Assembly (NCBI GenBank): GCA_047631555.1
Contig: JBLHZY010000001.1
Location: 310,001-374,000, forward strand
DNA from: JBLHZY01 sp047631555
Lineage (GTDB): Bacteria > Pseudomonadota > Alphaproteobacteria > Rhodobacterales > Rhodobacteraceae
Length of the DNA stretch: 64,000 nucleotides
Direction of reading: 5' to 3'
Under the pieces are notes generated by a model. It searched no databases and was not told where the DNA came from. It saw only the letters and a program-made list of their open reading frames with translations. A program made the translations under genes and the position numbers. Below, in pieces: positions 18,047 through 26,399 of the stretch (the first letter of the stretch is position 1; each line of letters starts with the position of its first letter).

Positions 18047-18544
18047 ATGAGCCCGCAAATTACCTGCCATGAAGTGCTCCGCGCGCCCGAATGGAGCGGC
18101 GCGATTGATGGCGAAATCACCCTTGATTACGAGGCGCGAATGGTACGCCGTAAGCGGCTAAAAACGGACGCGGGCGAGGGGTTTCATATTGATATTGCTC
18201 AAACAATTTCGCTCGCACCGGGCGATATATTGCGCCTCAGCGACGGGCGGCATATCGCAGTATGCGCGGCCAAAGAGGCGCTTTTATGCGTGCGCGGCAA
18301 CCTGTTGGAATTGGCGTGGCACATCGGCAATCGGCACACGCCCTGCCAAATGGGCGCAGATCATCTTTTGCTGCGAGAAGACCCGGTTTTGGCGCGTATG
18401 TTGGCCCAACTTGGCGCCGAGGTGACCCAAATTTGCGCGGAATTTCACCCATTGGGCGGCGCCTATGGGCACGGGCGCACTATGGGGCATGATCACGGCC
18501 ATAGTCATGAACACAGCAAGGACCATGGCCATTCCCATGACTGA
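18047..18544 (+). CDS. ureE: urease accessory protein UreE with His-rich tail
   Basis: 165 residues. Nickel metallochaperone delivering Ni to the UreDFG-apourease complex. The central domain has ALLCVRGNLLELAWHIGNRH with the metal-binding histidines. The last about 20 residues are histidine-rich (HDHGHSHEHSKDHGHSHD), as in Klebsiella UreE, for nickel storage. ureF begins inside its 3' end with an 8-base overlap. Confidence 0.94.
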   Translation: MSPQITCHEVLRAPEWSGAIDGEITLDYEARMVRRKRLKTDAGEGFHIDIAQTISLAPGDILRLSDGRHIAVCAAKEALLCVRGNLLELAWHIGNRHTPCQMGADHLLLREDPVLARMLAQLGAEVTQICAEFHPLGGAYGHGRTMGHDHGHSHEHSKDHGHSHD

Positions 18545-19196
18545 TCCCACCAAATCCAACGCCGATTTGATGCAGTTGATGCAGTGGCTTTCGCCGGCCT
18601 TCCCGCTGGGATCCTTTGCCTATTCGCACGGGCTTGAGACCAGCATTGCATCGGGGGAAGTCAGCGACGCGGCGGCTTTGGGCGCATGGCTTGGTGATAT
18701 CCTGACCTTTGGGGCGGGGCGCACGGATGCGATTTTGCTGGCCTGCACCCATCGCGGGACGGACGCGGGCGAGATGGGCGATTTGGCACGCGCGCTTGCG
18801 CCAACGCGCGAACGCTGGGAAGAGACATTTGCCCAAGGCAGCGCCTTTGTGCGCACGGTGAATGCGATGCGGGGCCAAACGTCTGAGGCGATCGAGCCCG
18901 CAGCGCTTCCCGTGGCATTGGGGGCGGCAGCGCGCGCGTTGAGCCTACCGCGGGAGCAGATTATTTCGCTTTATTTACATAGCTTTGCATCAAATATAAT
19001 CTCAGCAGCGGTTCGATTTGTGCCCTTGGGCCAGACCGAAGGGCAGGCGGTTCTGGCCGGGCGTCACGAGACAATATCGCAGCTTGCACAATGGGCTGCA
19101 GCGGCGCAAATCAGCGATCTTTCCAGCAGCGCCATCCGCGCCGATCTGGCCGCGGCCCAACACGAAACCCTTGAGGTCAGGATTTTCAAAACATGA
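18537..19196 (+). CDS. ureF: urease accessory protein UreF
   Basis: 219 residues from the ATG at 18537 (MTDPTKSNADLMQLMQWLSP). UreF links UreD to the UreG GTPase during nickel insertion. Diagnostic segments are LSPAFPLGSFAYSHGLE near the N-terminus and REQIISLYLHSFASNIISAA. The overlap with ureE implies coupled translation. Confidence 0.95.
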   Translation: MTDPTKSNADLMQLMQWLSPAFPLGSFAYSHGLETSIASGEVSDAAALGAWLGDILTFGAGRTDAILLACTHRGTDAGEMGDLARALAPTRERWEETFAQGSAFVRTVNAMRGQTSEAIEPAALPVALGAAARALSLPREQIISLYLHSFASNIISAAVRFVPLGQTEGQAVLAGRHETISQLAQWAAAAQISDLSSSAIRADLAAAQHETLEVRIFKT

Positions 19197-19227
19197 CCCC
19201 AGACGCCAATTCAAAAAGGACCACGCG

Positions 19228-19866
19228 ATGATTTCTCAAAACGGCCCCCTGCGGGTTGGCATTGGCGGGCCGGTTGGCGCGGGCAAAACGACGCTAACGG
19301 CAGGGCTTTGCCGCGCGCTGAGCCAGAAATACTCGGTCGCGGTGATCACCAACGACATCTATACCTCTGAAGACGCTGAATTTTTGATGCGCGCGCAGGT
19401 TCTGCCGCTTGAGCGCATTCGCGGCGTCGAAACCGGCGGCTGCCCGCATACGGCGATCCGCGAGGATGCCTCGATCAACCTTGCAGCCGTAGCGTCACTT
19501 TGCGAGGAATTCCCCGATCTCGATGTGATCTTGATTGAGAGCGGCGGTGATAATCTGGCCGCGACCTTTTCGCCAGAGCTTGCGGACCTGACGATCTATA
19601 TGATCGATACAGCCGCCGGGCAAGATATTCCGCGCAAAAAGGGGCCCGGGCTGACCCGATCTGATCTTTTGGTGGTCAATAAGGTCGATCTTGCGCCCTA
19701 TGTTGGCGTTGATCTGGCCCAGCTTGAGGCGGATACGAAACGCGCGCGCGCCGGTAAACCCGCCGGTAAATCCGCCGATAAGCCATATGTCATGGCCTCG
19801 CTAAAAACTGAGGATGGCGTCGCCAAAATTGCGCGCTTTATCGAAGAGGAAGGCGGGCTGGTATAA
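19228..19866 (+). CDS. ureG: urease accessory GTPase UreG
   Basis: 212 residues from the ATG at 19228. SIMIBI GTPase powering nickel delivery. P-loop GIGGPVGAGKTTL, the metal-binding CPH in GVETGGCPHTAIRED, and the G4 motif VVNKVDLA are all present. It closes the ureD-A-B-C-E-F-G set. No urea ABC transporter (urt) genes flank it in this window. Confidence 0.97.
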   Translation: MISQNGPLRVGIGGPVGAGKTTLTAGLCRALSQKYSVAVITNDIYTSEDAEFLMRAQVLPLERIRGVETGGCPHTAIREDASINLAAVASLCEEFPDLDVILIESGGDNLAATFSPELADLTIYMIDTAAGQDIPRKKGPGLTRSDLLVVNKVDLAPYVGVDLAQLEADTKRARAGKPAGKSADKPYVMASLKTEDGVAKIARFIEEEGGLV

Positions 19867-19881
19867 GCCCGATCCGCGGGA

Positions 19882-20907
19882 TCAATCGACGGTTGCTTTG
19901 GCCTTGGCGTTTGGCGCCTCAATCTCAAGCGGCATCTCGACGCCTTTTTGCGCCAGATTGGCCTGTGCGGCTTCGGCGGTTTTGCGAAAGCGCGGGGCGT
20001 TGTAGCTGCGCAGCACATGGCGCGAAAGCCGAATGATATCGCGATCGCGGTGGCGCGTAATCAGCTCGCCCAGATAGGTGCGCATGAGGGGCAAATAATT
20101 GCGCCGAGCACGATACATTTTCCAGAACAGCGCCGAGGAAAACTGCCCCTCCATCGCCGCTTCAATCATCTGATCCAAAATGCCCATTGCGCGCAATTCA
20201 TGCTCCAAATTGCCGCCCAAATGGCGCAGGCGCAGCTTGGTTACGTTTTGGCGGGTAAAGAGCGAGGCATGCATCGCATCAAAGCTCTGCGCAGGATCAT
20301 AGGCGATAAAGGCCTCATTGGCCGCTTCGATCATATCGGGTGCAAAGGAATAGCGCGGCTTGGTAAAGCGGCGGCGCTGTTCGGGAAAGCGGGTATCCCA
20401 TTCGACAACGGCGCTGTCCAATGTCGCTTGGGGCTGAAGCGCGATAACGGTTGCGCCGGGTGCCGCAACCGAAAAAGCCGCCGCAGCATAGCCGCAAGCG
20501 CCCGCGCCATAAAACACAACGCGGTCGAAATCCTCGAAGAAGCCGTCATCCACGAGGCGATCAAAATGGCCAAAGACCGGAATGGCGCGAAACCAAGTTT
20601 CCTCATGCGCGAGCATGCACAACTGCGACCAGCCATGCGCATCGGCCAAATCAAACCCCATCGGCAGGCCATCGCCCTCGGCATCCATAATGCCGTCAAT
20701 CGTCTCGAATGTGACGAGCAACGTGCTGCCTTGATCGGTAAAAATCGCTGAGTGATCCGGGCCAAGCGGCTCAAAATAGCCGCGCTCTTCGCCGATCTCA
20801 TCCAGCGCTTCCAACCACTCGTCACGAGTCATTTCCACGACATCCTCTTGCGAGGCGTCAGCGGCGGCATCAAGGTTCGCAGATGTGGTGGCATCGCTTA
20901 GGGTCAT
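19882..20907 (-). CDS. conserved protein of unknown function
   Basis: 341 residues from the ATG at 20907 (MTLSDATTSANLDAAADASQ); 13 more codons are open upstream. The N-terminus is acidic. The core contains WFRAIPVFGHFDRLVDDGFF, then VFYGAGACGYAAAAFSVAAP, a glycine-rich turn after a beta-strand that resembles an alpha/beta hydrolase elbow or a nucleotide-binding loop. I recall relatives in Rhodobacterales labelled 'phosphoadenosine phosphosulfate reductase', but no CysH motif is visible; the genuine cysH is at 39665. It converges on ureG, leaving 15 bases. Confidence 0.75.
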   Translation of the reverse strand: MTLSDATTSANLDAAADASQEDVVEMTRDEWLEALDEIGEERGYFEPLGPDHSAIFTDQGSTLLVTFETIDGIMDAEGDGLPMGFDLADAHGWSQLCMLAHEETWFRAIPVFGHFDRLVDDGFFEDFDRVVFYGAGACGYAAAAFSVAAPGATVIALQPQATLDSAVVEWDTRFPEQRRRFTKPRYSFAPDMIEAANEAFIAYDPAQSFDAMHASLFTRQNVTKLRLRHLGGNLEHELRAMGILDQMIEAAMEGQFSSALFWKMYRARRNYLPLMRTYLGELITRHRDRDIIRLSRHVLRSYNAPRFRKTAEAAQANLAQKGVEMPLEIEAPNAKAKATVD

Positions 20908-21047
20908 GGCGGGCTCCGAAATACTGGTTAACACATATGAACGCACATATGGTTAACATAGCCTTTATGCTGCACAAAGAGCATGGCGCAATGGCCAGTT
21001 AGGGGCCGAAACGTGGCATTTTCCTAAAATTGTTGACGGTTGCGCAA

Positions 21048-22094
21048 CTATTCGCTGATCTGCCGCGCTTTGTGTGCAAATTCAAAAATATAGTTTGAAA
21101 GTTGCGGCGGAGCGGGGCGCGCAGGAGGCGTTATCACCATGCGGCCAAAAAGGGCGCGATTTGCGTCCTCCAGCATCAATTCGGCGAATTTCTCGCGCCG
21201 CCAGAGCACCGCTTTTGCATGCAAATCGCCCAAGCGATCATCCGCGGCATACCGCGCCCAAAGCGCATCGCGCGCCGGGGCCATGCGGGCAATCGTCAGG
21301 TCTTCCTCGCTCGCCCAGTTGCGCTCGCACCAATAATCCATCCCCATGACGCCATCTTCGCGGTTGGAGCGGCCCCGATCGACCTTGAGCAGGTAGGTTT
21401 CCATCGCGCCAAGCGGGTAGTGATTGAGCTGGGCAAGCTGGTAATTGTCTTGGCCAAGCGGGGAGAAAAGCCGGGTCGTTTTGAAGGCATCGTCAAGCTC
21501 ATTGCCCGCGCCGTCAAACCAGCGCGCCGCGCCAAGCCGGGCCTTATTGGGCGCGCGCGGGCGATGCACGCCGAGTTTGGCATAGGTGCCATCGGCGCGA
21601 AAATAGGTTTTGAACATCGCCGCGCGCCAAGGCCAGCCCATAAGAACGGGCGCGGCTTTGGTGAACACTTCTGTGACCGGTTTGTCGGTGTATTTGACCA
21701 CGCCGCCATTGCCGAAAATCCGCCAAGTCAGCGGTATGGCCGTTGCCTCAGGAAGGGCGGCGCGCAGGGCGCCAAGCGTGCCATCGCCTGTGTGAATATT
21801 GATGAACTCATCGACGTCTAAAACCATCGCCCAATCGGTGGCTTTAAAGGCCGGATGGGCCGAGGCTTGTTTGAGCGCTTCCCATTGCGGTCCGCGCGGA
21901 TGGGGGGCGGGGTTTGGCACATGGATGATCTCGCCCATTTGCGCGAGCCGCTCAAGCATGGCCTCGGTGCCATCAGAGCAATCATTCGAGAAGATCAGAA
22001 AATCGGTGAAGCCGACGGCCTTGTGATGCGCGAGCCATTCCAGCAGGAAGGCGGCCTCATTTCGCACGGTAAGGATCGCAAGGCTACGGGTCAT
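21048..22094 (-). CDS. glycosyltransferase family 2 protein
   Basis: 348 residues, a paralogue of the protein at 8889-9941. The N-terminal pattern is LTVRNEAAFLLEWLAHH and FLIFSNDCSDGTEAM, and the DxD-like motif is VLDVDEFINIHTGDG. WRIFGNGGVVKY follows, then a C-terminal helical region with LNHYPLGAMETYLLKVDRGR. Probably a cytosolic or membrane-associated sugar transferase of unknown acceptor. It is 49 bases downstream of the sulfotransferase-like gene and in the same direction. Confidence 0.85.
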   Translation of the reverse strand: MTRSLAILTVRNEAAFLLEWLAHHKAVGFTDFLIFSNDCSDGTEAMLERLAQMGEIIHVPNPAPHPRGPQWEALKQASAHPAFKATDWAMVLDVDEFINIHTGDGTLGALRAALPEATAIPLTWRIFGNGGVVKYTDKPVTEVFTKAAPVLMGWPWRAAMFKTYFRADGTYAKLGVHRPRAPNKARLGAARWFDGAGNELDDAFKTTRLFSPLGQDNYQLAQLNHYPLGAMETYLLKVDRGRSNREDGVMGMDYWCERNWASEEDLTIARMAPARDALWARYAADDRLGDLHAKAVLWRREKFAELMLEDANRALFGRMVITPPARPAPPQLSNYIFEFAHKARQISE

Positions 22095-22143
22095 TCAGCT
22101 CAATCTTTTCTGGCGCTTGGCATATATCACGCCCTGTTATCGC

Positions 22144-22824
22144 CTATTGACCGGCGGCAAGATAGCCCGAAAGCGGTTGCGCGCGCCCTGGCGGATTGGC
22201 ATTGGCAACGCCCCACCATGGCAGATGCGTTCCCAAAAACTCAGCGATTTGATGGCAGGCTTGCGGATCATCCATCTCATAGGAGAAGAAATTATCGCGC
22301 CCCTCAAAGCGTTCGTTGAGCATCGCATAATGGCCCGATATCCATGTGGCCAGCTCGGCCTGCGTTTGGCCGCGCCCGCGCGGAAGCCCCTTGATGGCGG
22401 CGCGGGGCAGGCGGACTTTGCCAAGATCGGTCCAGCGGCGCATGGAATCGGCCTGCTCATAAGGATCGCGGCGAGACAGGACGAACTTCACCCCCGGATT
22501 ATGCGCCTCAATCGCGTCCAGCATGTTCGGGTCAAGCTGCGGCCAGACATTGAGCCGCCCAACAAGCGCATCAATCTGGGTAAAGGCATCGTAATTGGAG
22601 AGGTATTGCAGTGGATTGCCCGAGGCGCGCATCCCGCGATGCATCAGCAAGCCCACATAGGCGCCTTGTTTGCCATCATCCGCCCGAAGCCGCCAATCGG
22701 CAACGCGGTAGCCGCCCGCCCGAAGCGCAAAGGCCAATGTCGTTGTGCCGGACTTGGGCAACCCAAGGTTAATCACCACCGGGCGCGCGCGTTCAATCCG
22801 CGCAATATCAGCCATATCGTTCAT
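22144..22824 (-). CDS. sulfotransferase-like P-loop protein
   Basis: 226 residues from the ATG at 22824; the frame is open to 23250, but the extra 142 residues are not protein-like. The PAPS-binding type P-loop is INLGLPKSGTTTLA at about residues 19-31, and a 3'-phosphate-type motif FVLSRRDPYEQADSMRRW lies further on. This matches bacterial sulfotransferases acting on glycans or lipids. Together with the following glycosyltransferase it may decorate a surface polymer. Confidence 0.8.
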   Translation of the reverse strand: MNDMADIARIERARPVVINLGLPKSGTTTLAFALRAGGYRVADWRLRADDGKQGAYVGLLMHRGMRASGNPLQYLSNYDAFTQIDALVGRLNVWPQLDPNMLDAIEAHNPGVKFVLSRRDPYEQADSMRRWTDLGKVRLPRAAIKGLPRGRGQTQAELATWISGHYAMLNERFEGRDNFFSYEMDDPQACHQIAEFLGTHLPWWGVANANPPGRAQPLSGYLAAGQ

Positions 22825-23194
22825 TCGGTTCGGCCCCCAAAGCCGCGCACCTATCGCGCCGACCTGGCGCTTCTGCTCTGTGTGATGCACGGGTACATTG
22901 CCCTGCATTTCCTGTTTTATCGTTAATTTGACTGTGCCAGTCGCGCGTTTAAGCGTCAATCGGGGCGCGCGGGAAGAGGGGAGGCTGTTGCGCGGGGGAC
23001 TCATATTAGGCGTGGCTACAGGCAGCTGGTGCGGAGCGGGATATCTTTTGCGGGCGAAAGGGTGCTCATATTGGCTTAGGCATGATCGCGGCGAAGGCCT
23101 GTTTTGAGCCCAGAGTGGCGACGCGCTTCTATTGGCCTGCCATCGGAAACCGAATACAGATTGGCGACTAGGGAAAGATGCGGGAACCACACAG
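22825..23194. other. intergenic region, no gene seen
   Basis: 370 bases between the divergent sulfotransferase-like gene and the Imm10-like gene. The first part is GC-rich like the chromosome; composition changes towards more A and T near 23100. I see no RNA gene or convincing terminator. Promoters for both flanking genes must lie here. Confidence 0.5.
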
Positions 23195-23587
23195 ATGCAC
23201 TCACTACAATTCAAAAAAACGACTGCTTCAAAAGACGATGAATGCTTCATGGTGGCATTTGGGGATGCGGTTGATGGCTCCGAAAGTTACGTCATTTTGC
23301 AGGTAGCAAAGGAATTTGATGAACAGGACTGCAAGTTGGGCATGGGCGGAATTTATTTTGAAATCAACGACCAAGCCCACAGCGGCTACAACGTGGTTGA
23401 CCGAATAGAGGTCGCTGAACAGGTAATCACAATTGAATTTTCAACACAACCAATGGGTCTTTCCGATGATCAAAGCCCAATTCGCATCCTAACCCTTGTA
23501 GCTCAAAAAACGATGGCCGAAGTCTGTGACATGTTGAAGTTGATCGCGACAAATTCGAACGTAAATTTCATAGAAAATAACTCGTGA
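23195..23587 (+). CDS. Imm10-like immunity protein (orphan)
   Basis: 130 residues from the ATG at 23195 (MHSLQFKKTTASKDDECFMV). The pattern CFMVAFGDAVDGSESYVILQ, FDEQDCKLGMGGIYFEINDQ, then SGYNVVDRIE resembles the Imm10 family of polymorphic-toxin immunity proteins (recognition from memory). It is A+T richer than the flanking genes, which suggests acquisition. No toxin, secretion or effector gene is adjacent. The longer frame from 23132 adds 21 residues without a better ribosome site. Confidence 0.65.
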   Translation: MHSLQFKKTTASKDDECFMVAFGDAVDGSESYVILQVAKEFDEQDCKLGMGGIYFEINDQAHSGYNVVDRIEVAEQVITIEFSTQPMGLSDDQSPIRILTLVAQKTMAEVCDMLKLIATNSNVNFIENNS

Positions 23588-23632
23588 TGAGTTAATCTTC
23601 GATGGCAGCTTCGTCCGCACTGCCGCGCTTCA

Positions 23633-23810
23633 GGAGAAACTACATCTGCTCTGAATGCCTCGATTTTTGAATATTTGAGGGATCAATTATCTGGCCCCGC
23701 CTTCGACCAAATATGCGCAAACCCCAAACCAAAAAGGGCGGCGCTGTGATGGCTCCGCCCTTTGAAATGTATCGCTCCACAAGCGCCCTAGAAAAACGCC
23801 TGCAGGCCTG
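23633..23810 (-). repeat. direct repeat copy A: remnant of gcdH 3' end and terminator
   Basis: Aligns base for base with 25021-25201, about 85% identical by eye, in the same orientation. It begins with GGAGAAACTACATCTGCTCT, includes CTTCGACCAAATATGCGCAA, and ends with the last codons of gcdH (GLQAFF and TAG, read on the minus strand). Most differences fall in the terminator loop and just beyond it. Together with copy B it brackets the methyltransferase gene. Confidence 0.9.
23728..23763 (-). terminator. Rho-independent terminator in repeat copy A
   Basis: Minus-strand hairpin AAAGGGCGG...CCGCCCTTT followed by T residues (the A-run at 23731-23735 on the plus strand). It would stop transcription coming from the methyltransferase gene. 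Confidence 0.75.
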
Positions 23811-23883
23811 CTCGCGACTGTTTTCCGAGAAATTCGCGAAAGTCGCCTTTCGGTCAAGTTTTGAAAGCCGATAAGGACGAGGT

Positions 23884-24651
23884 CTAAACAGCGGTCCCGA
23901 CTTGGCTGTGGCGAGGGCGCGGCACCTGCCGTTTCTCCAATACCGCAATTGAATCATATAGGTGCATCGCAGATAGGAAATCTGATGTTGCAGGTATTTT
24001 CTGGCCTTCGTTATGATACCAATGATGCATGTCGTCATACATTTGCCGAAGATCGCTAACGATTGAACCGCGCTGTTGGTAGCCACCTTTGTGACTTTTC
24101 CAATAGGTGGCGTGAATATCTTCAATCATATAAACGCCGCCATTTTCAAGCAAAGGAAACAATGTGTCGAGTGAGGCGCGTATATGTTTGGAAATATGGC
24201 TGCCATCATCAAGAATAATATCAACGCCCCCCATCTCTTCTATAACGCCTTTAAGGAAATCCGGGTCATCCTGAGATCCGATGCGTACTTGGCCACTCTG
24301 CCCATTGAGCTTTGCACAGGAAGGATCAATGTCTACCCCAAATATTATGGCATCAGGCCCAAAATATTCCCTCCAAAGAGCCAGCGACCCTCCTTTGGAT
24401 ACGCCTATCTCCAGAACCCTCGGGTTCCTATCTCGATACGGTCCAAAATAGCGTTCATAAATGGGTAAATAGTGATGCCACTTATGCACGATCGGGCCCG
24501 TGTTCGACCAAAAAAGCCCCTCAAATCCTGGTTTGGGTTTTCCTCCAACGGGTTCATCATCACCATGCGCGAAAATCCCGATGCCCTCGCGGCGTCGAGG
24601 CCCGCTCCGATGCCGAAGTAGACGCGCCAAGGTTTCAATAAAGTGCGGCAT
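23884..24651 (-). CDS. SAM-dependent methyltransferase (sugar O-methyltransferase-like)
   Basis: 255 residues from the ATG at 24651 (MPHFIETLARLLRHR); nine more codons are open upstream. Motifs: KWHHYLPIYERYFGPYRDRN, motif I VLEIGVSKGGSLALWREYFG, FGVDIDPSCA, VRIGSQDDPDFL, VDIILDDGSHISKHI, and GGVYMIEDIH. This is the MycE-like / Methyltransf_24 type, often found in polysaccharide or macrolide sugar loci. It is less GC-rich than its neighbours and lies between the two gcdH-tail repeats, so it is probably an insertion. Confidence 0.8.
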   Translation of the reverse strand: MPHFIETLARLLRHRSGPRRREGIGIFAHGDDEPVGGKPKPGFEGLFWSNTGPIVHKWHHYLPIYERYFGPYRDRNPRVLEIGVSKGGSLALWREYFGPDAIIFGVDIDPSCAKLNGQSGQVRIGSQDDPDFLKGVIEEMGGVDIILDDGSHISKHIRASLDTLFPLLENGGVYMIEDIHATYWKSHKGGYQQRGSIVSDLRQMYDDMHHWYHNEGQKIPATSDFLSAMHLYDSIAVLEKRQVPRPRHSQVGTAV

Positions 24652-25020
24652 AAAATCTCCCTGAGGTTCAGACCTCATTGTTTTCTTGGGATTTGTTCTA
24701 CCTTAAGGGGGGCGCTGGCTTCGAGTCCATAATCTTCTCTAGTCAAGATAGGCATACAACCAAGATCGGTTAAACTCGCTCGCTGTTTGGATCCGGCTCT
24801 TAGGGTTGCCGGTCAGTGGGGCAGATCATGGCCAATTCCGTCAATCCGGGAGAATTGATATGGGCGTGATAGCCCAGACTGGCCGTTACAAGTGAGATTT
24901 TCTGCATTTTCGAAGTTGCACGTCGGTTTGGGGTGGGATGGCGGGGGGCGCTAAGGAGCAAATGCAGACCTTAATGCAGTGGCGTCAAAAGGGGGGTTTA
25001 TCCTGTAAGGGGAAGTTTCT
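24652..25020. other. non-coding stretch between methyltransferase gene and repeat copy B
   Basis: About 370 bases without a convincing gene. It includes a short inverted repeat AGTTTCTGGAGAAACT at about 25014-25029 that overlaps the start of repeat copy B. A 30-codon open frame on the minus strand around 24800-24900 is too short to name. Possible remnant DNA from whatever brought in the methyltransferase gene. Confidence 0.5.
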
Positions 25021-25201
25021 GGAGAAACTACATCTGCTCTGAAAACCTCGATTTTTGAATATTTTAGCGATCAGCTATCTGGCCCCGCCTTCGACCAAAT
25101 ATGCGCAAACCCCAAAAAACCAAAAAGGGCGGCGCCTCTCAGCGCCACCCTCTCTCATCTCTTCGCTCCACAAGCGCCCTAGAAAAACGCCTGCAGGCCT
25201 G
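25021..25201 (-). repeat. direct repeat copy B: native gcdH 3' end and terminator
   Basis: Partner of copy A at 23633-23810. It contains the last codons of the intact gcdH gene and its terminator. Copy distance is about 1.39 kb. Target genes of integrating elements often show such duplicated 3' ends. Confidence 0.9.
25113..25151 (-). terminator. Rho-independent terminator of gcdH
   Basis: Minus-strand hairpin from AGGGTGGCGC and GCGCCGCCCT with a six-base loop, followed by a T-rich run (CTTTTTGGTTTTTTGGGG). Confidence 0.8.
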
Positions 25202-26399
25202 TTTGCGCCCGTCCGAGGATCAACGCGTGAACGTCGTGCGTGCCCTCATAGGTGTTGACCGTCTCTAGGTTCATCATGTGGCGAATGACTTGGAATTCCT
25301 CGGAAATGCCGTTGCCGCCGTGCATGTCGCGGGCCATGCGCGCGATGTCGAGGGATTTGCCGCAGTTGTTGCGTTTCACAAGGCTGATCATCTCGGGCGC
25401 GGCTTTTGCCTCGTCCATCAGGCGACCAACACGCAAGGAGGCTTGCAGGCCGAGGCTGATCTCTGTCTGCATATCGGCAAGCTTCTTTTGAAACAGTTGA
25501 GTTTGCGCGAGCGGCTTGTTGAATTGCTTGCGATCAAGCCCGTATTGGCGCGCCGCGTGCCAGCAGAACTCTGCCGCGCCCAAAGCGCCCCAGCTGATGC
25601 CGTAGCGCGCGCGATTAAGACAGCCAAACGGCCCTTTGAGCCCTTCAACATATGGCAGCAATGCCTCTTCACCGACTTCGACATTATCAAGCACGATCTC
25701 GCCCGTCACCGAGGCGCGAAGCGAAAGCTTGCCGCCAACTTTGGGCGCGCTGAGGCCCTTGGTGCCTTTGTCCAGAACGAAGCCGCGGATTTTGCCGCCG
25801 TGGGCTTCGGACTTGGCCCAGATCACAAAGACATCGGCAATCGGCGCGTTCGAGATCCACATTTTTGCGCCGTTCAGAACATAGCCGCCCTGAACTTTCG
25901 TCGCGCGGGTTTTCATGCCGCCGGGATCGGAGCCTGCATCAGGCTCGGTCAAGCCAAAGCAGCCGATGGATGTCCCTGCGGCGAGGCCGGGCAGATATTT
26001 CATCCGCTGTTCCTCAGAGCCGTAGGCATAGATCGGATACATCACCAGCGAGGATTGCACAGACATCATCGAGCGATAGCCGCTATCGACCCGCTCCACT
26101 TCGCGCGCCACGAGGCCGTAGGTCACATAGTTCGCGCCAAGCCCGCCGTATTGCTCGGGCACGGTGATGCCAAGCAGGCCAGCCGCGCCCATTTCGGCAA
26201 AAACTTCCGGCTCGACCGTCTCTTCTGCATAGGCCTTGATGATACGGGGCTGAAGTTTTTCTTGGGCATACTGAGCGGCCGCATCGCGCAACATCCGCTC
26301 TTCTTCGGAAAGCTGGTCATTGAGCAGGAAGGCATCATCCCAGGTGAATCCCTCAAGATCGGGTTTGCTTTGGGGCGATAATTTGGGCTGTGCTGTCAT
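25179..26399 (-). CDS. gcdH: glutaryl-CoA dehydrogenase
   Basis: 406 residues from the ATG at 26399 (MTAQPKLSPQSKPDLEGFTW); the frame extends to 26726 but the extra part is not homologous. FAD enzyme of the acyl-CoA dehydrogenase family, oxidising and decarboxylating glutaryl-CoA to crotonyl-CoA in lysine and tryptophan breakdown. GcdH features: FTWDDAFLLNDQLSEEERML, FGLTEPDAGSDPGGMKT, the catalytic Glu region NLETVNTYEGTHDVHALILG, and ARYGISWGALGAAEFCW. Its 3' end is duplicated at copy A. Divergent from the MoxR gene. Confidence 0.93.
   Translation of the reverse strand: MTAQPKLSPQSKPDLEGFTWDDAFLLNDQLSEEERMLRDAAAQYAQEKLQPRIIKAYAEETVEPEVFAEMGAAGLLGITVPEQYGGLGANYVTYGLVAREVERVDSGYRSMMSVQSSLVMYPIYAYGSEEQRMKYLPGLAAGTSIGCFGLTEPDAGSDPGGMKTRATKVQGGYVLNGAKMWISNAPIADVFVIWAKSEAHGGKIRGFVLDKGTKGLSAPKVGGKLSLRASVTGEIVLDNVEVGEEALLPYVEGLKGPFGCLNRARYGISWGALGAAEFCWHAARQYGLDRKQFNKPLAQTQLFQKKLADMQTEISLGLQASLRVGRLMDEAKAAPEMISLVKRNNCGKSLDIARMARDMHGGNGISEEFQVIRHMMNLETVNTYEGTHDVHALILGRAQTGLQAFF

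Noticed and set aside
24652..25020. Insertion-sequence remnant
   Set aside because: The composition and the AGTTTCTGGAGAAACT inverted repeat are suggestive, but no transposase motif or matched terminal inverted repeats are visible.
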